A stretch of 64,000 nt of DNA from Siphonodentalium dalli. Taxonomy: Eukaryota > Mollusca > Scaphopoda > Gadilida > Siphonodentaliidae. Where the stretch lies: the NCBI GenBank assembly GCA_032622095.1, contig CP136061.1:117870754-117934753 (forward strand), in the 5' to 3' direction. The stretch's first letter is position 1. Every line of letters begins with the position of its first letter. Below, piece by piece: positions 29,078-40,071 of this stretch. A model generated the notes under the pieces. The model ran no database searches and was not told the DNA's origin. It was given only the letters and a program-made list of their open reading frames with translations. Position numbers and translations under genes: made by a program.

Positions 29078-30811
29078 TAGGTCTTATGCTATGGAGCTTG
29101 GATATCAATAGAGATCAGATTAAATTTTTATCCACTTCATAATTGTAGGCCTACATATAGAAAATTGTGTTTTAATAATAGAAATGCTTGTATCTAATGT
29201 TATTCAGTTTACAATAAATGACGTCACACCATATATTTAAGTGCCAGGGCTATCTTTACAACACCTTAAATGGAGCCATGGCCTATGTATATTCTTGAAA
29301 GTATATAAATTGCTTCCTATAACCTGTGAGAGTATCCTCACATGAGGAAACAACATCACTTTTTGTGTCAATTCATTAGGTCTGACAGACCCATTTATAG
29401 CTATAATAGTTATATCTAGCAAATATAGCTAAATATGACTTACGAAGAGTGCAGCTGATCAAAGGAATTTAATCCAATTCACAAAAAATATTGAAAAAAT
29501 AGAATATAGCAAGATTTTATTACTAATATTTTGCTGTTTTTGCGTACAAAATAGCTGACTACATGTATTTCAACACTGTTGTTTTTTCTGACGAATGTAC
29601 ATTAGCAGGTAAACATGTATCAGAGTAGGATATCATGTACCAAAACAGATTAATTTAAATAAATGTATACATGCAATTAATTCTCTAGCTTTCCCAGATT
29701 AAGTGCAACAGAAAGTTTTATGGAAGTGCTTCTTTTTAGCCAGATATCATCTCAACTATCGATATAACAGTTTGAGGTATATGTATGCCTGCATCCAATG
29801 AAAATTAGCAAAAAGTTGTTTCAAACAGTCATATTAAAAGGGACCCAAGGCACTCACAGTGGGTAAATGCACAAATTATAAAGGTCTGTAAAACCATCAC
29901 CACTGAGAAGAAGATGGAGAAATAGATAAACTATGTTCTTATATTCATTATAGATAGTTCTCCAATAAACAAAAATTTACATGTTGAAATCAGTATTATG
30001 TAAACAAAACTGTTACAGTGATTTGTCAACAAACATTGATAATTGTGTAGTAAGTTCTTGTAATAAGTTAACTTTTTCCATTAAGTTCACCTTTTCCAAT
30101 ATTTTCTGTCAAGTTTTGATTAACTTTGGCATCTTATTGGACTTTTTAATGTAAGTCCACTGCAACAGTAATGTTTACTTAACAATGGTTTTGACATGCA
30201 AAATCTCATTATTGGAGAGTTATTAATACTGAAAATAAGAATAAAATCAATCTACATTTTACATGTACATGTACTTGTTGATGATAGTTGTTTTACAGAC
30301 TTGTATAAAATTGTTATTTTGCATAAACCCACTTCAAGGCATTGAGCCCCTTTAACTCTCTAGATAATAACTATTATAGCTAACATGGGATTTGCCAGAC
30401 CAATTGATAATCGTTTCAGTAAAAGCTTCTGTATATATGATGCATATTTATCTACAAATACACTGATTTGCATTCTAATCTATCAATAAGATATTAAACT
30501 GTTATGAACAGGATAAAGGATATTTTTTTCTGTGTCAATTATCCTCATCTGTCCGTTCCAAATTTATGTGGTTCTCTGGGGGAGGGGGGACCTCGGTGGA
30601 TAAGTTTTTAAGGTGTATGGCTCATTATGCCATTAGATTTGTGATCCATGCAAAGGGAAAGTAACCAGCTTAATCGTGTACCTGGCCAAGTTTGGCATGT
30701 GGGGGGGGGGGGGGGGGGGGGGTGTTGTAGTTTCCATTTGCAGTGGAGTCATTTCCCACACACAAAACTGACAATGGCATCACATGCCCTGGCCGCTATA
30801 ATGATGATAAA
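29078..30811. other. Long AT-rich intergenic stretch, nothing recognised
   Basis: No ORF with family resemblance, no terminal inverted repeats and no tandem array. A run of 22 G at 30701-30722 is the only marked feature. Confidence 0.5.
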
Positions 30812-31050
30812 CCACAATAATAATAATGCGAAACAGACACAGTACAAGTGACCTTGCTCAAGGGACACAACTAGGCACAAAATTCGAACAGCGCCCGATC
30901 TCACAATTGCACTCTGATCAATTCGAACATGACACTGCTGTGTGAAACTCACATTAGACCAGCAGCCAGCTGCGAACTCGTCTCGATGTGTTGACAGCGA
31001 AGACAAGTCTGATGCCCTAACCTCTGGACCACAGAGCTCCACAATACACA
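30812..31050 (-). mobile_element. tRNA-derived SINE
   Basis: Read on the minus strand: a tRNA-like head with GTGGTCCAGAGGTTAGGGC (A-box region) and GACGAGTTCGCAGCTGG (B-box region), a body with CCTTGAGCAAGGTCACTT (a motif common in metazoan SINEs), and an (ATT)n tail. That order is the standard SINE layout. About 240 bp. Confidence 0.7.
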
Positions 31051-31211
31051 TAATGTGGTTCTCTGCATCTTTTTCTACATCTTGAAGAAGTCTATTTATA
31101 CTAACATGTATGATGTACCCTATTTAGTGTGATGGTCACTCATTAGTCAGTAGCATGGTTGACTCCAATAGGTGTTATGTAGCCAAGCATTTAAATCCTG
31201 CGCTCTAGTCA

Positions 31212-31452
31212 TTAACCTGGGAGCTGTGCTGGTGCAGCATTAAAGACCCTGTGCCAGTACATTCTCTTATATATCCGAGTCTCTGCATATATAAGAGAAT
31301 GCACTGGCTTTCAAGGTCAAGGTAAATATTGTTAGGCCAATGCATTCTCTTATATATGCGAGGCTCCCTATGGGAGACTCGCATATATAAGAGAATGCAT
31401 TGGCACAGGGTTTTCGCAAAATTTCAGGACGCTCCAGTGATGGAAGGGTTAA
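31212..31452 (+). mobile_element. piggyBac-like MITE family 1 at the edge of a minisatellite
   Basis: TTAA at both ends; the left terminus is slightly deleted (TTAACCTGGGAGCTGTGCTG), the right is TCCAGTGATGGAAGGGTTAA. The bases before it (GTAGCCAAGCATTTAAATCC) recur directly after it. Confidence 0.8.
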
Positions 31453-32690
31453 GTAGCCAAGCATTTAAATCCTTCATTCCAGTCATTAAATCCTGCGTTC
31501 CAGTCATTAAATCCTGCTCTCCAATCATTAAATCCTGCGCTCCAGTAATTAAATCCTGCACTCCAGTCATTAAATCCTGCACTCCAGTCATTAAATCCTG
31601 CACTCCAGTCATTAAATCCTGCGTTCCAGTCATTAAATCCTGCGTCCCAGTCATTAAATCCTGCGTTCCAGTCATTAAATCCTGCGCTCCAGTCATTAAA
31701 TCCTGCGTTCCAGTCATTAAATCCTGCACTCCAGTCATTAAATCCTGCACTCCAGTCATTAAATCCTGTGCTCCAGTCATTAAATCCTGCGTTCCAGTCA
31801 TTAAATCCTGCACTCCAGTCATTAAATCCTGCGTTCCAGTCATTAAATCCTGCACTCCAGTCATTAAATCCTGTGCTCCAGTCATTAAATCCTGCACTCC
31901 AGTCATTAAATCCTGCACTCCAGTCATTAAATCCTGCGCTCCAGTCATTAAATCCTACGCTCCAGTCATTAAATCCTGCACTCCAGTCATTAAATCCTGC
32001 ACTCCAGTCATTAAATCCTGCGTTCCAGTCATTAAATCCTGCGCTCCAGTCATTAAATCCTGCGTTCCAGTCATTAAATCCTGCGCTCCAGTCATTAAAT
32101 CCTGCGTTCCAGTCATTAAATCCTCCAGTCTTTAAATCATGCGCTCCAGTCATTAAATCATGCACTCCAGTCATTAAATCCTGCGTTCCAGTCATTAAAT
32201 CCTGCGTTCCAGTCATTAAATCCTGCGTTCCAGTCATTAAATCCTGCACTCCAGTCATTAAATCCTGCACTCCAGTCATTAAATCCTGCGTTCCAGTCAT
32301 TAAATCCTGCGTTCCAGTCATTAAATCCTGCGTTCCAGTCATTAAATCCTGCATTCCAGTCATTAAATCCTGCGCTCCAGTCATTAAATCCTGCGTTCCA
32401 GTCATTAAATCCTGCGCTCCAGTCATTAAATCCTGCGTTCCAGTCATTAAATCCTGCGTTCCAGTCATTAAATCCTGCGCTCCAGTCATTAAATCCTGCG
32501 GTCCAGTCATTAAATCCTGCACTCCAGTCATTAAATCCTGCGTTGCAGTCATTAAATCCTGCGTTCCAGTCATTAAATCCTGCACTCCAGTCATTAAATC
32601 CTGCGCTCCAGTCATTAAATCCTGCGTTCCAGTCATTAAATCCTGCGTTCCAGTCATTAAATCCTGCGCTCCAGTCATTAAATTTCGAAT
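31453..32690. repeat. 21-bp minisatellite, about 58 copies
   Basis: Unit of the form CATTAAATCCTGCGTTCCAG plus T, with the variants GCACTCC, GCGCTCC and GTGCTCC. Because 21 is a multiple of three and the unit lacks stops in several frames, long ORFs appear on both strands (up to 409 codons on the minus strand). One 7-bp deletion near 32125 shifts frames. No conserved protein is encoded. Confidence 0.95.
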
Positions 32691-33889
32691 GACGTGTTTG
32701 TCTCCTTCAGTCTTCCTTGTACTACTACAGATAATACAGCTAATTCACCTGTTAACTGAGGAGCTGGTTGGTAGCAGAACGATATTGTCAGTATGCTAAT
32801 CCTGATGGGCATTACTATTTTGCTGCTTGGATTGCTTCCTCCTTGAATTGTGTGGGTAATCATTGACCCAAGGTAATAAAGGTATCGAGCCTCTCCTAAC
32901 GATCCGTCATTCGTCAGTCCGTCTATACGTATGTAGACACTTTATATCCGACGCGATTACTTCAGTGTTTTTTTGTCGAATCATGTTCATATTTTATTGA
33001 CACACCCTCACCTGTATATTTTTTGGTAGCGATTGGTTGATCATTATAGGAATAATTAACACTTTCCATCCACCAATAGACATGTTCTGTCCAATTCGGT
33101 AACTGAAGAATTTTTGTCCGATCATGTTCATATTTTTTTTTTTGCAGGTTTATGATGACACTCCCCTCACCTGTATAGTTATTGGTGTCGATTGGTTGGT
33201 CGGTTTAGAACATAATTAAGCCTTCACACACATGCTATCTGATGTAATAAGTCAAACACTTTTCTTCTGATCTGCCTCACATTTCTTACCTATGTTTTTC
33301 TTAGCACTTTCTTCATTTGTATAAATTTTAGTATTGATTAATTAACCATTTTCACTCTTATATTTACATAGAATTCACGCAAGCTGCGATGACTCAAACA
33401 ATTTTCATCTGATGTGCACCAAATTTGAGTTTCTCACCCCAAAATACAGATTGAGTTCGAATTTGGGCTTGAATCGATATATTTTAACAGAGTTGTGACC
33501 CTTTATAAATCAAGTAACTGATCATTAATACATGTTTGCCATTGTGAATATGAAGAGAAACTCTCACATCACAAATAAGTGAATTGTTGGATATTTATTT
33601 AGTTTTCTACAATGTGGTCAGTGTAAGCTAGCAGAACATTGTTTATCATATATGTCAAAATGTGATTAATAGATTTTTGTACGTCTGCTTTTATCTTCTT
33701 AAATTTAGTTTCCGTCCTGCCCATGATTTAATTGGAACCATATACTAGTATAGGGTATCACGGCACCCAAAGTGCAACTTCTTGTTTTGTATTGCAAGTC
33801 AAATTGCTATTGTCAGATTTGAATACAATTTGAATAATAGTAGACCAGACTGTTGAACAGATACTGACACATGCACGAATATTTACCCC
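32691..33889. other. Intergenic, degenerate duplications
   Basis: Around 32950-33215 a unit with CGAATCATGTTCATATTTT and CCCTCACCTGTATA occurs twice. Near 33400-33490 there is a relative of the intron 7 repeat (ACAGATTGAGTTCGAATTTG). No gene seen. Confidence 0.5.
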
Positions 33890-34284
33890 CGCCTCCGCGA
33901 ATGAAATGGGTTTCGCCTATCTGTCCGTCCGTCCGTAACAACTTTGGAGCTCTCTATCAGTTATCATAGGTCGGATTTGAAATTTCTTTGGTATGTTTAT
34001 GAATCACCATGGGGATATCCACATGGAACGAGGTTCAACCATTCACTTGTTTCAGAGTTATGGTCCTTAGAGAGTGAAAATGTATCTGTACCAACTTTTG
34101 ATCTCAAGTTGTCACCGTTAATGTCATGTTTGAATATTTTGCATTACATATATGGTCATGCCCATGAGGCAAAAAGAGGGCACTGATATACCTAACATAT
34201 CTAATAACCTCATACAGTGCAAACACTTCTCCAAAGAGAGTCCGTCCGAAATTGGAATTTGGTTTGCAAGTGCACATCCACAAC
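33890..34284. repeat. Dispersed repeat remnant
   Basis: TTCGCCTATCTGTCCGTCCG, then a stretch ending CAGAGTTATGGTCCTTA, similar in style to the intron 7 repeat. Short ORFs here are incidental. Confidence 0.5.
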
Positions 34285-34655
34285 AAAAATAGTTCGAGTT
34301 TGTGGTGGGGTACTCGGCTACATCCGAGTGTCAAAAACGCCGCCACCAGGTGCATATATGCGACTATATAGCCGATGTTGCCATTACTGTAACTTTTAAC
34401 GTAATAGGTGTTTTCATAAATTTTATCCACCAATTAAACAAAAAAGACAAAACACAGTTTATAAAGACGAAAAGAGTTGAGTTTGTGGCGGGACACTCCG
34501 CTACACCCGAGTGTCAAAAACCCCGCCAACACGTGCATATATATATGCGACCATATAGCCGACGTTGCCATCACTGTAACTTTTAACGTAATCGGTGTTT
34601 TCATAAATTTTATCCACTAATTAAACAAAAATGACAAAACACAGTTTATAAAGTG
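34285..34655. repeat. Two-unit tandem repeat, about 185 bp
   Basis: CCGAGTGTCAAAAACSCCGC, TATATAGCCGAYGTTGCCAT, ACTGTAACTTTTAACGTAAT and GACAAAACACAGTTTATAAA occur in order twice. Confidence 0.85.
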
Positions 34656-36939
34656 CCGAATTTGGAGAGATTTATTCTTCTTTTTACATCGATTGGAATA
34701 TGTCTCGAGTCAGTATATTATAAGGGAAGGTCGTCATAGGAAGGAGAACCTCCAGAGGACATCGTTCAAATTCGATTAACAGCAGCAAAACTAGTGTCCA
34801 TTGTGTCGTGTCATGAACCCAATCTCATGGGCACCACCTCGACGAACTCCATCTAACGGCGATTTAATGCAATCAGTTATCTGCTCTTCCCAGACGACAA
34901 TGGTTCGGATGAGAAAACTCAAATTGATTTATGTTAACTACCGAATTCGGGTGTTTCGTCGCTATTTGTATAGATGCTGTATAGCTTTGATTGACAGCTC
35001 AGGACAGATAACTCTGTAACGCAATTACATGCACCTTGGGCAGGAGATTGAGTTTTCTGAGAAATTAGAGAAAACGTAATGAAAAGCAGCCCATGTGTGA
35101 AAATAGCAATTAATCTGATTTTCGGTTGTATAAAAGATAATTCCCGACTCATATGATGTGCTGAGACCCTTCAATGTTCTGTGGATGAGGACATTTTTAT
35201 TTTCCTAAAATATGTAAGTTTTTTGCCTATTTTTCAGCGAGCATGTTCACTGAAATTACATTTTCGAGAGTAACCGATATAGTTAGTCGCTTTCCAAAAA
35301 TGAGGCACGCATCATTTTGGTGGAACAGTTTTTTGTGTATACTATAAAGTACGTTAAATCTGTGACTCGCGTATTTCTCGACATGCAGGTATTGATTGCT
35401 ACAATATTGATTCGTTTCAAAGAGATATTAGCCAGGTTTATAGACAACGTACGCGTATCTCGTAACGTGTGTTACTATGGTGTTATTATGGAGATGAACT
35501 TGGGAAGAAAAGTCACATGATTTTAAACCGAAAACGTGTAAACAATAATATGTGGCCAGGACAAACCTATGCACCAGTAATATACGCTTAATAAGCTTAA
35601 CTCAAAATAAGATCTTTCCGCACAGTAAAATCCCATTCCCAAAGTGCCTTTATAACGTTGATCGCATGTTTGGTCGTTAGAATATTGGATTATTCCTCTT
35701 TGCTATAAGTTTGTTATGCGACACGTTTTGGACAAAACTTTTAAACGGATTGACCATTTAACATCGGCCTTACCTTTTTATAAAGAACACACGACATCTT
35801 AACTATACTGTGTGCTGTATATTGAATATAATGTATATACTTAGTGCTTATTTTATCTAGAATCAATTATTCACACCTACATGCAGGGACGTGACGAGAG
35901 GGTCGCCATTATAGGGGTACCAACTTTGGAATTTCCAACTGCACCCCCTTAAACCAGGCCAAACACCCAAAAGTTCGCGTGATACCAATTGCACCCCCTT
36001 GGCTTGAATTTCCCAAAATGACACCTGATTTTAGTTTTTTTTAAATTGAATAATAGTCTTGGTTCGGCCCGGTGGGAGAACATTTTTCACAGAAGTTCTT
36101 GCAATGTACCTGAAACCAGTGACATTTTAAATATTTTTCATGCCATGAAAGTACATGTAAAATAAATGGGGTAATAATTTCCTATGGGTCGATGGTTCTT
36201 TAATATTGTGTCACAATAATCGCTTGTACCTAATTTCACAACGAAATTCCTGACATATTTTGAGAAAATCCATTTTGAAACACCCGGATTTTTTTTTTTA
36301 AACGTGCATCTGGCACTTAAGTCCGAAAATAGGCTTCGCACAGCAAGTGGGCGTGGCTTTTCACATCCACTGTCCATTTGATATTCCCGTTTCTCTGATC
36401 ACACAGGCATATTCAAAGTGCCTGACGACCATCGTAAACAAATCCATAAAAGACAAAAACAAAATCTTATGAACATTTATTAACGCTGTCCAATTTCTGA
36501 TGAGAAGTGTAGAAAATATATCAACAATATCCACCCACAGTTGGATCAAGCTTCATGCAAAATTCTTACATTTTCATGTTCCCAATGTACATATAAGGTG
36601 TACAGAAATGCGAATCTACAAACAACCGAAGTACGTGTACAAACTTACATGTATGCACGAGATGGCAATGATCCAGACTAATTCAGCAGCCAAACAGCGC
36701 TTTTTATGGTATTTAGATATTAAGTGCGCTTCACACTAAAGCCGAGTAAGATCAAATGCGATCGGGCGTTTAGGGATAACAATATAGTGTTCACACTGAT
36801 CCGGAAAAGATCTGAAACGATCCGACAATATTTAATTTGTCGATAAGATAATTCGATTTCAACCATGATGAGTATTTGAAAGTCGCTGGTATAATGATTG
36901 GTTAATCGAATAAAGTCTTATTCAAGAAAACGTGACAAA
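34656..36939. other. Intergenic, nothing recognised
   Basis: Several short ORFs on both strands (for example 34801-35019 and 35317-35520) without known motifs, terminal repeats or arrays. CAGGGACGTGACG near 35885 could be an eroded transposon end. Confidence 0.45.
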
Positions 36940-37354
36940 CAAGCCTGCAAATAGCGTTTCTGTCATTTGCAGAATTAGGTCCCCAGAGGGTGAATTTAGT
37001 GCCGCTATCCCGCATAGCGGGCTAGCAGCACTAAATTCACCCTATGGGGATCTCATTCTGCTTAGGACCTCAAATGATATGGCAGACCTAGGAACAGATT
37101 GAAGTTCCCCAGTTGAAGATGGTGATGGGTCCCATTGGGCACCTCAATTATGAATTTTATCTTCTTCAATTTAGGGGATATAGAAACTTCCTATAAGGGA
37201 AATGTAACTAAAAACAAAATCTTAATCTGATACTATAGATACTTCCCAGAAGATGAAGCCTAAGCAGAATGAGGTCTCCAGAGGGTGAATTTTGTGATGC
37301 TAACCCTCTGGGGACCTCATTCTGCAAATGACAGACACACTATTTGCAGGCTTG
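36940..37354. mobile_element. hAT-like MITE family A, complete, 415 bp
   Basis: Ends CAAGCCTGCAAATAGCGT and the complement ending TATTTGCAGGCTTG, flanked by the exact 8-bp duplication GTGACAAA (36932-36939 and 37355-37362). The cleanest reference copy of the family here; the inner segment matches 22030-22220. Confidence 0.92.
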
Positions 37355-37633
37355 GTGACAAAGAGTTGACGCGTATCGTATTGACATATAAACGGTCAAT
37401 ACACATGCACTTAATCCGGACAACGACCGTGACGTTTCTATAGCAAACAAAGCATTAGTGAGAATCTCCAACTTCATCATTCTTGGTGACAATCGCAGGG
37501 GCGTCTCGTTAAAACGAGTAAAATACACATTAAAATTGATATCAGTTTAAAAAGAGCGTGCCACTTTAAAAAAAATGCATCGTTAAACAATACGCCTTGT
37601 CGCCGAGTCGCGGCCATATTGGATCCATCCAGC

Positions 37634-37847
37634 ACCGTTCCGCGGTTTTAGTGCTACATCAGGTCAAAGTCTGGAGTAGCATTTCCATATATGGAAGTCA
37701 TCAAATTGTTTGACTTAAATGCATCAGATAGCATTTGTGTGCAGGGTTAATTCCATATATGGAAGTCATGAATATTCAAAAGCTCCATATAGTTATGTAA
37801 ATGCTACTCAAGAACTTTGACCTGCAGCACTAAAACCACGGAACGGG
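37634..37847. mobile_element. MITE with CCGTTCCG ends
   Basis: Inverted arms CCGTTCCGCGGTTTTAGTGC / GCACTAAAACCACGGAACGG, and further in GGTCAAAGT..TGGAGTAGCATTT and its complement. Internal TCCATATATGGAAGTCAT occurs twice. No clear target duplication. Confidence 0.72.
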
Positions 37848-37854
37848 GCTGGAT

Positions 37855-39003
37855 TTGAAGTTTTGTCAGTCTATACAACATTCCAATGACGGCCTCAAAC
37901 TCCATGCAGCGCCCTCGCCGTTATCACTGCGATATATCACTGCCGGAAGGATACATCTATTTTACGTATCGTATGAACTATATTTAGTCACCTATTATCT
38001 TATTTTGACCACCAACAGTGCAATAATGGTAATTCTTTCGGTATTGATAAGAACAATATGAACTGAGTCAGGCATAGACAATTTGAATCCTAAATCATAA
38101 TCACTAAGACCATGTCAGAAATCCTTACCAAATGTCCTTGCGGTAGAGGTATCTCAGCGGAGCGATTGGAGATAACTCTGCCTGGAGTTTATGACCGCCT
38201 CTTATTAAGAACGTCCATGCTTCCGTCGCCCAAAATCGGTGCGTAATAACAAGCATTATATAAATTATGAGATTTTGCGATCGTTTTCTACGTATTACGT
38301 ATAATACATATAATACAAATTTATTGATGATTATGTGTGTTTTCGCGAAGAAGTTTTCATTTTATTTTGGCTAGTAAGATATGAAAATAAGGCAATCAAA
38401 ATACAAGAACTGGAACCAGCTACCAATCCAACAGATGTATTGTTTTCAATCCAACATATGCATTGGTTTTAATGATATATGCGTACACAGACTGAAATGT
38501 CACCATACATGTTTTTGACAACCGAAGGTATTTTGTTGTGGTCTTTTTGTTATGCCATTTGTGTTATGTTATGTTATGTTATTTATTACACAGATCGATA
38601 TAATTTATGGTGTGCAAGGAGAGTGAATGGTGAGTGTGCAAGGACACCCACCCCACCCCACATGTGGTGTCACTATAATTATTTTATTGATTTGTTTGCT
38701 TACATATATGTTTTGTATGACATCACTCTATATAGTGTAAATAACTTATACAAATAAAAATAAATACAACAACAAAAAAAGATCGAAGTTTGGCTTAGGA
38801 AATTCATAATTATTTTGTGACATATCGGACAGTGAATTTTTAGTGTTGGCGCTTTATATAAAAAACAAAACTCCCATAAAAATCTAACAACAGATAAGCT
38901 ACAATTCAGTTATCGCCATAGAATACAGATAACAGGATACCTAGCTCGAGTAACTCAATCTACAAACCACCAATCCCAATGCATCGCGGTATCCACCCGT
39001 GGT
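37855..39003. other. Intergenic; possible short exon only
   Basis: Mostly AT-rich. At 38112-38246 a 44-codon ORF with atypically even base use ends near a possible donor (ATCG|GTGCGT). Too little to call a gene. Confidence 0.3.
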
Positions 39004-39234
39004 TAAAGTGGTCCTGCTAATTTACTATGATGTTGGTTGGTCCTGCTGAATTGCTATACTGCTGGTAAGGCAAACCGATGTTGTTAATAACAGTTACCCT
39101 TAATCTTTCTAAAGTTGTCATTTTCGAAGTGTTTGAGTAATCTGAACGAATCAAAGAAAAGCCTATGTCTGTATGGAACAGTTCAGCAGGACCCACCAAC
39201 ATCATACAGTGTAGCAAATTAAAGGACCATTTAA
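39004..39234. mobile_element. MITE with TTAAAGTGGTCC ends
   Basis: Inverted ends TTAAAGTGGTCC and GGACCATTTAA, plus ATGATGTTGGTTGGTCCTGC / its imperfect complement. TTAA at both edges suggests a piggyBac-like origin. Confidence 0.6.
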
Positions 39235-39452
39235 TTTACGAGTCAATAATTATTTTGTTATATAGTGCCTTGATGTACAGTTTTAATAACAATCTATGCC
39301 ATAATATATGATTAAAATACTATAATTCATCACCATTTGAAAAGTCTGTCTCAGAAGATGACCATAGAGAAATAGAAACAGCTGAAATCATAGAAAGATT
39401 TCCCCCGTTATGGCTCCCAGAATGCAACAAAATTCAAACTAGAAATGTATCT

Positions 39453-39505
39453 TCAATGGAAGGGGAATAACTCTATATTATAGAATTATTCCCCTTCCAA
39501 TGAAA
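39453..39505. repeat. Perfect hairpin
   Basis: Arms TTCAATGGAAGGGGAATAA and TTATTCCCCTTCCAATGAA around a TATATTATAGAA-type loop. No further structure. Confidence 0.65.
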
Positions 39506-39544
39506 ATAATGATACTTGAGCACTGAACACCAAGTCGGTATCTC

Positions 39545-39702
39545 AACACAAAACAATATGTTCACAGTTTATAACACCGAATAAGTTGATAACCGGAATA
39601 CAATGTTTTGGAGGTTCCTCTTTCAAATGGTTTATAATACATGTATGGCATATGTTTTATATAACATTTCTGGGGGTTCGAAAATTAAGTGGGCCTTTAA
39701 CA
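39545..39702. repeat. Dispersed repeat D, inverted copy
   Basis: Complement of 20072-20205: TCACAGTTTATAACACCGAA, then GGTTCGAAAATTAAGTGGGC near its end. Confidence 0.7.
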
Positions 39703-40071
39703 GGACCGCTTGACCACGGGTGTTCAAACAAGGTGTCCAATTAATTTGGTGATTATTTCGGTTCTCTCTTGGGCCATGCATGCAGTTTGACCAATAGCTG
39801 ACAGCGAGAGCAAACGAACAGATGGTGCTACAATATACAACATCAGGGCTCAAGAGATATCGTGGTCATGTGGAACTGATGTTTGTCCAGATCCAGATGC
39901 AACATGCCACACGCCTATAAGCTGGCCATGTAATACGTATCCATTGACCTATTTTGATTCTGCAATACGATCAAAAACCCAGAAAATTTGCTAGGTTTTA
40001 TTTCAAATTTGAAGAATATAATATGTTGATATGATTACAGTTTTATTTATTTCCAGCATAAATCGCCAAAG

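Noticed and set aside
31329-32799. Long + and - strand ORFs (268, 343 and 409 codons)
   Set aside because: They are products of a 21-bp minisatellite whose unit lacks stop codons. All frames give simple heptad repeats and there is no gene context.
39453-39505. Hairpin as a transcription terminator
   Set aside because: Intrinsic terminators are a bacterial feature; this is eukaryotic DNA full of transposon-derived palindromes.
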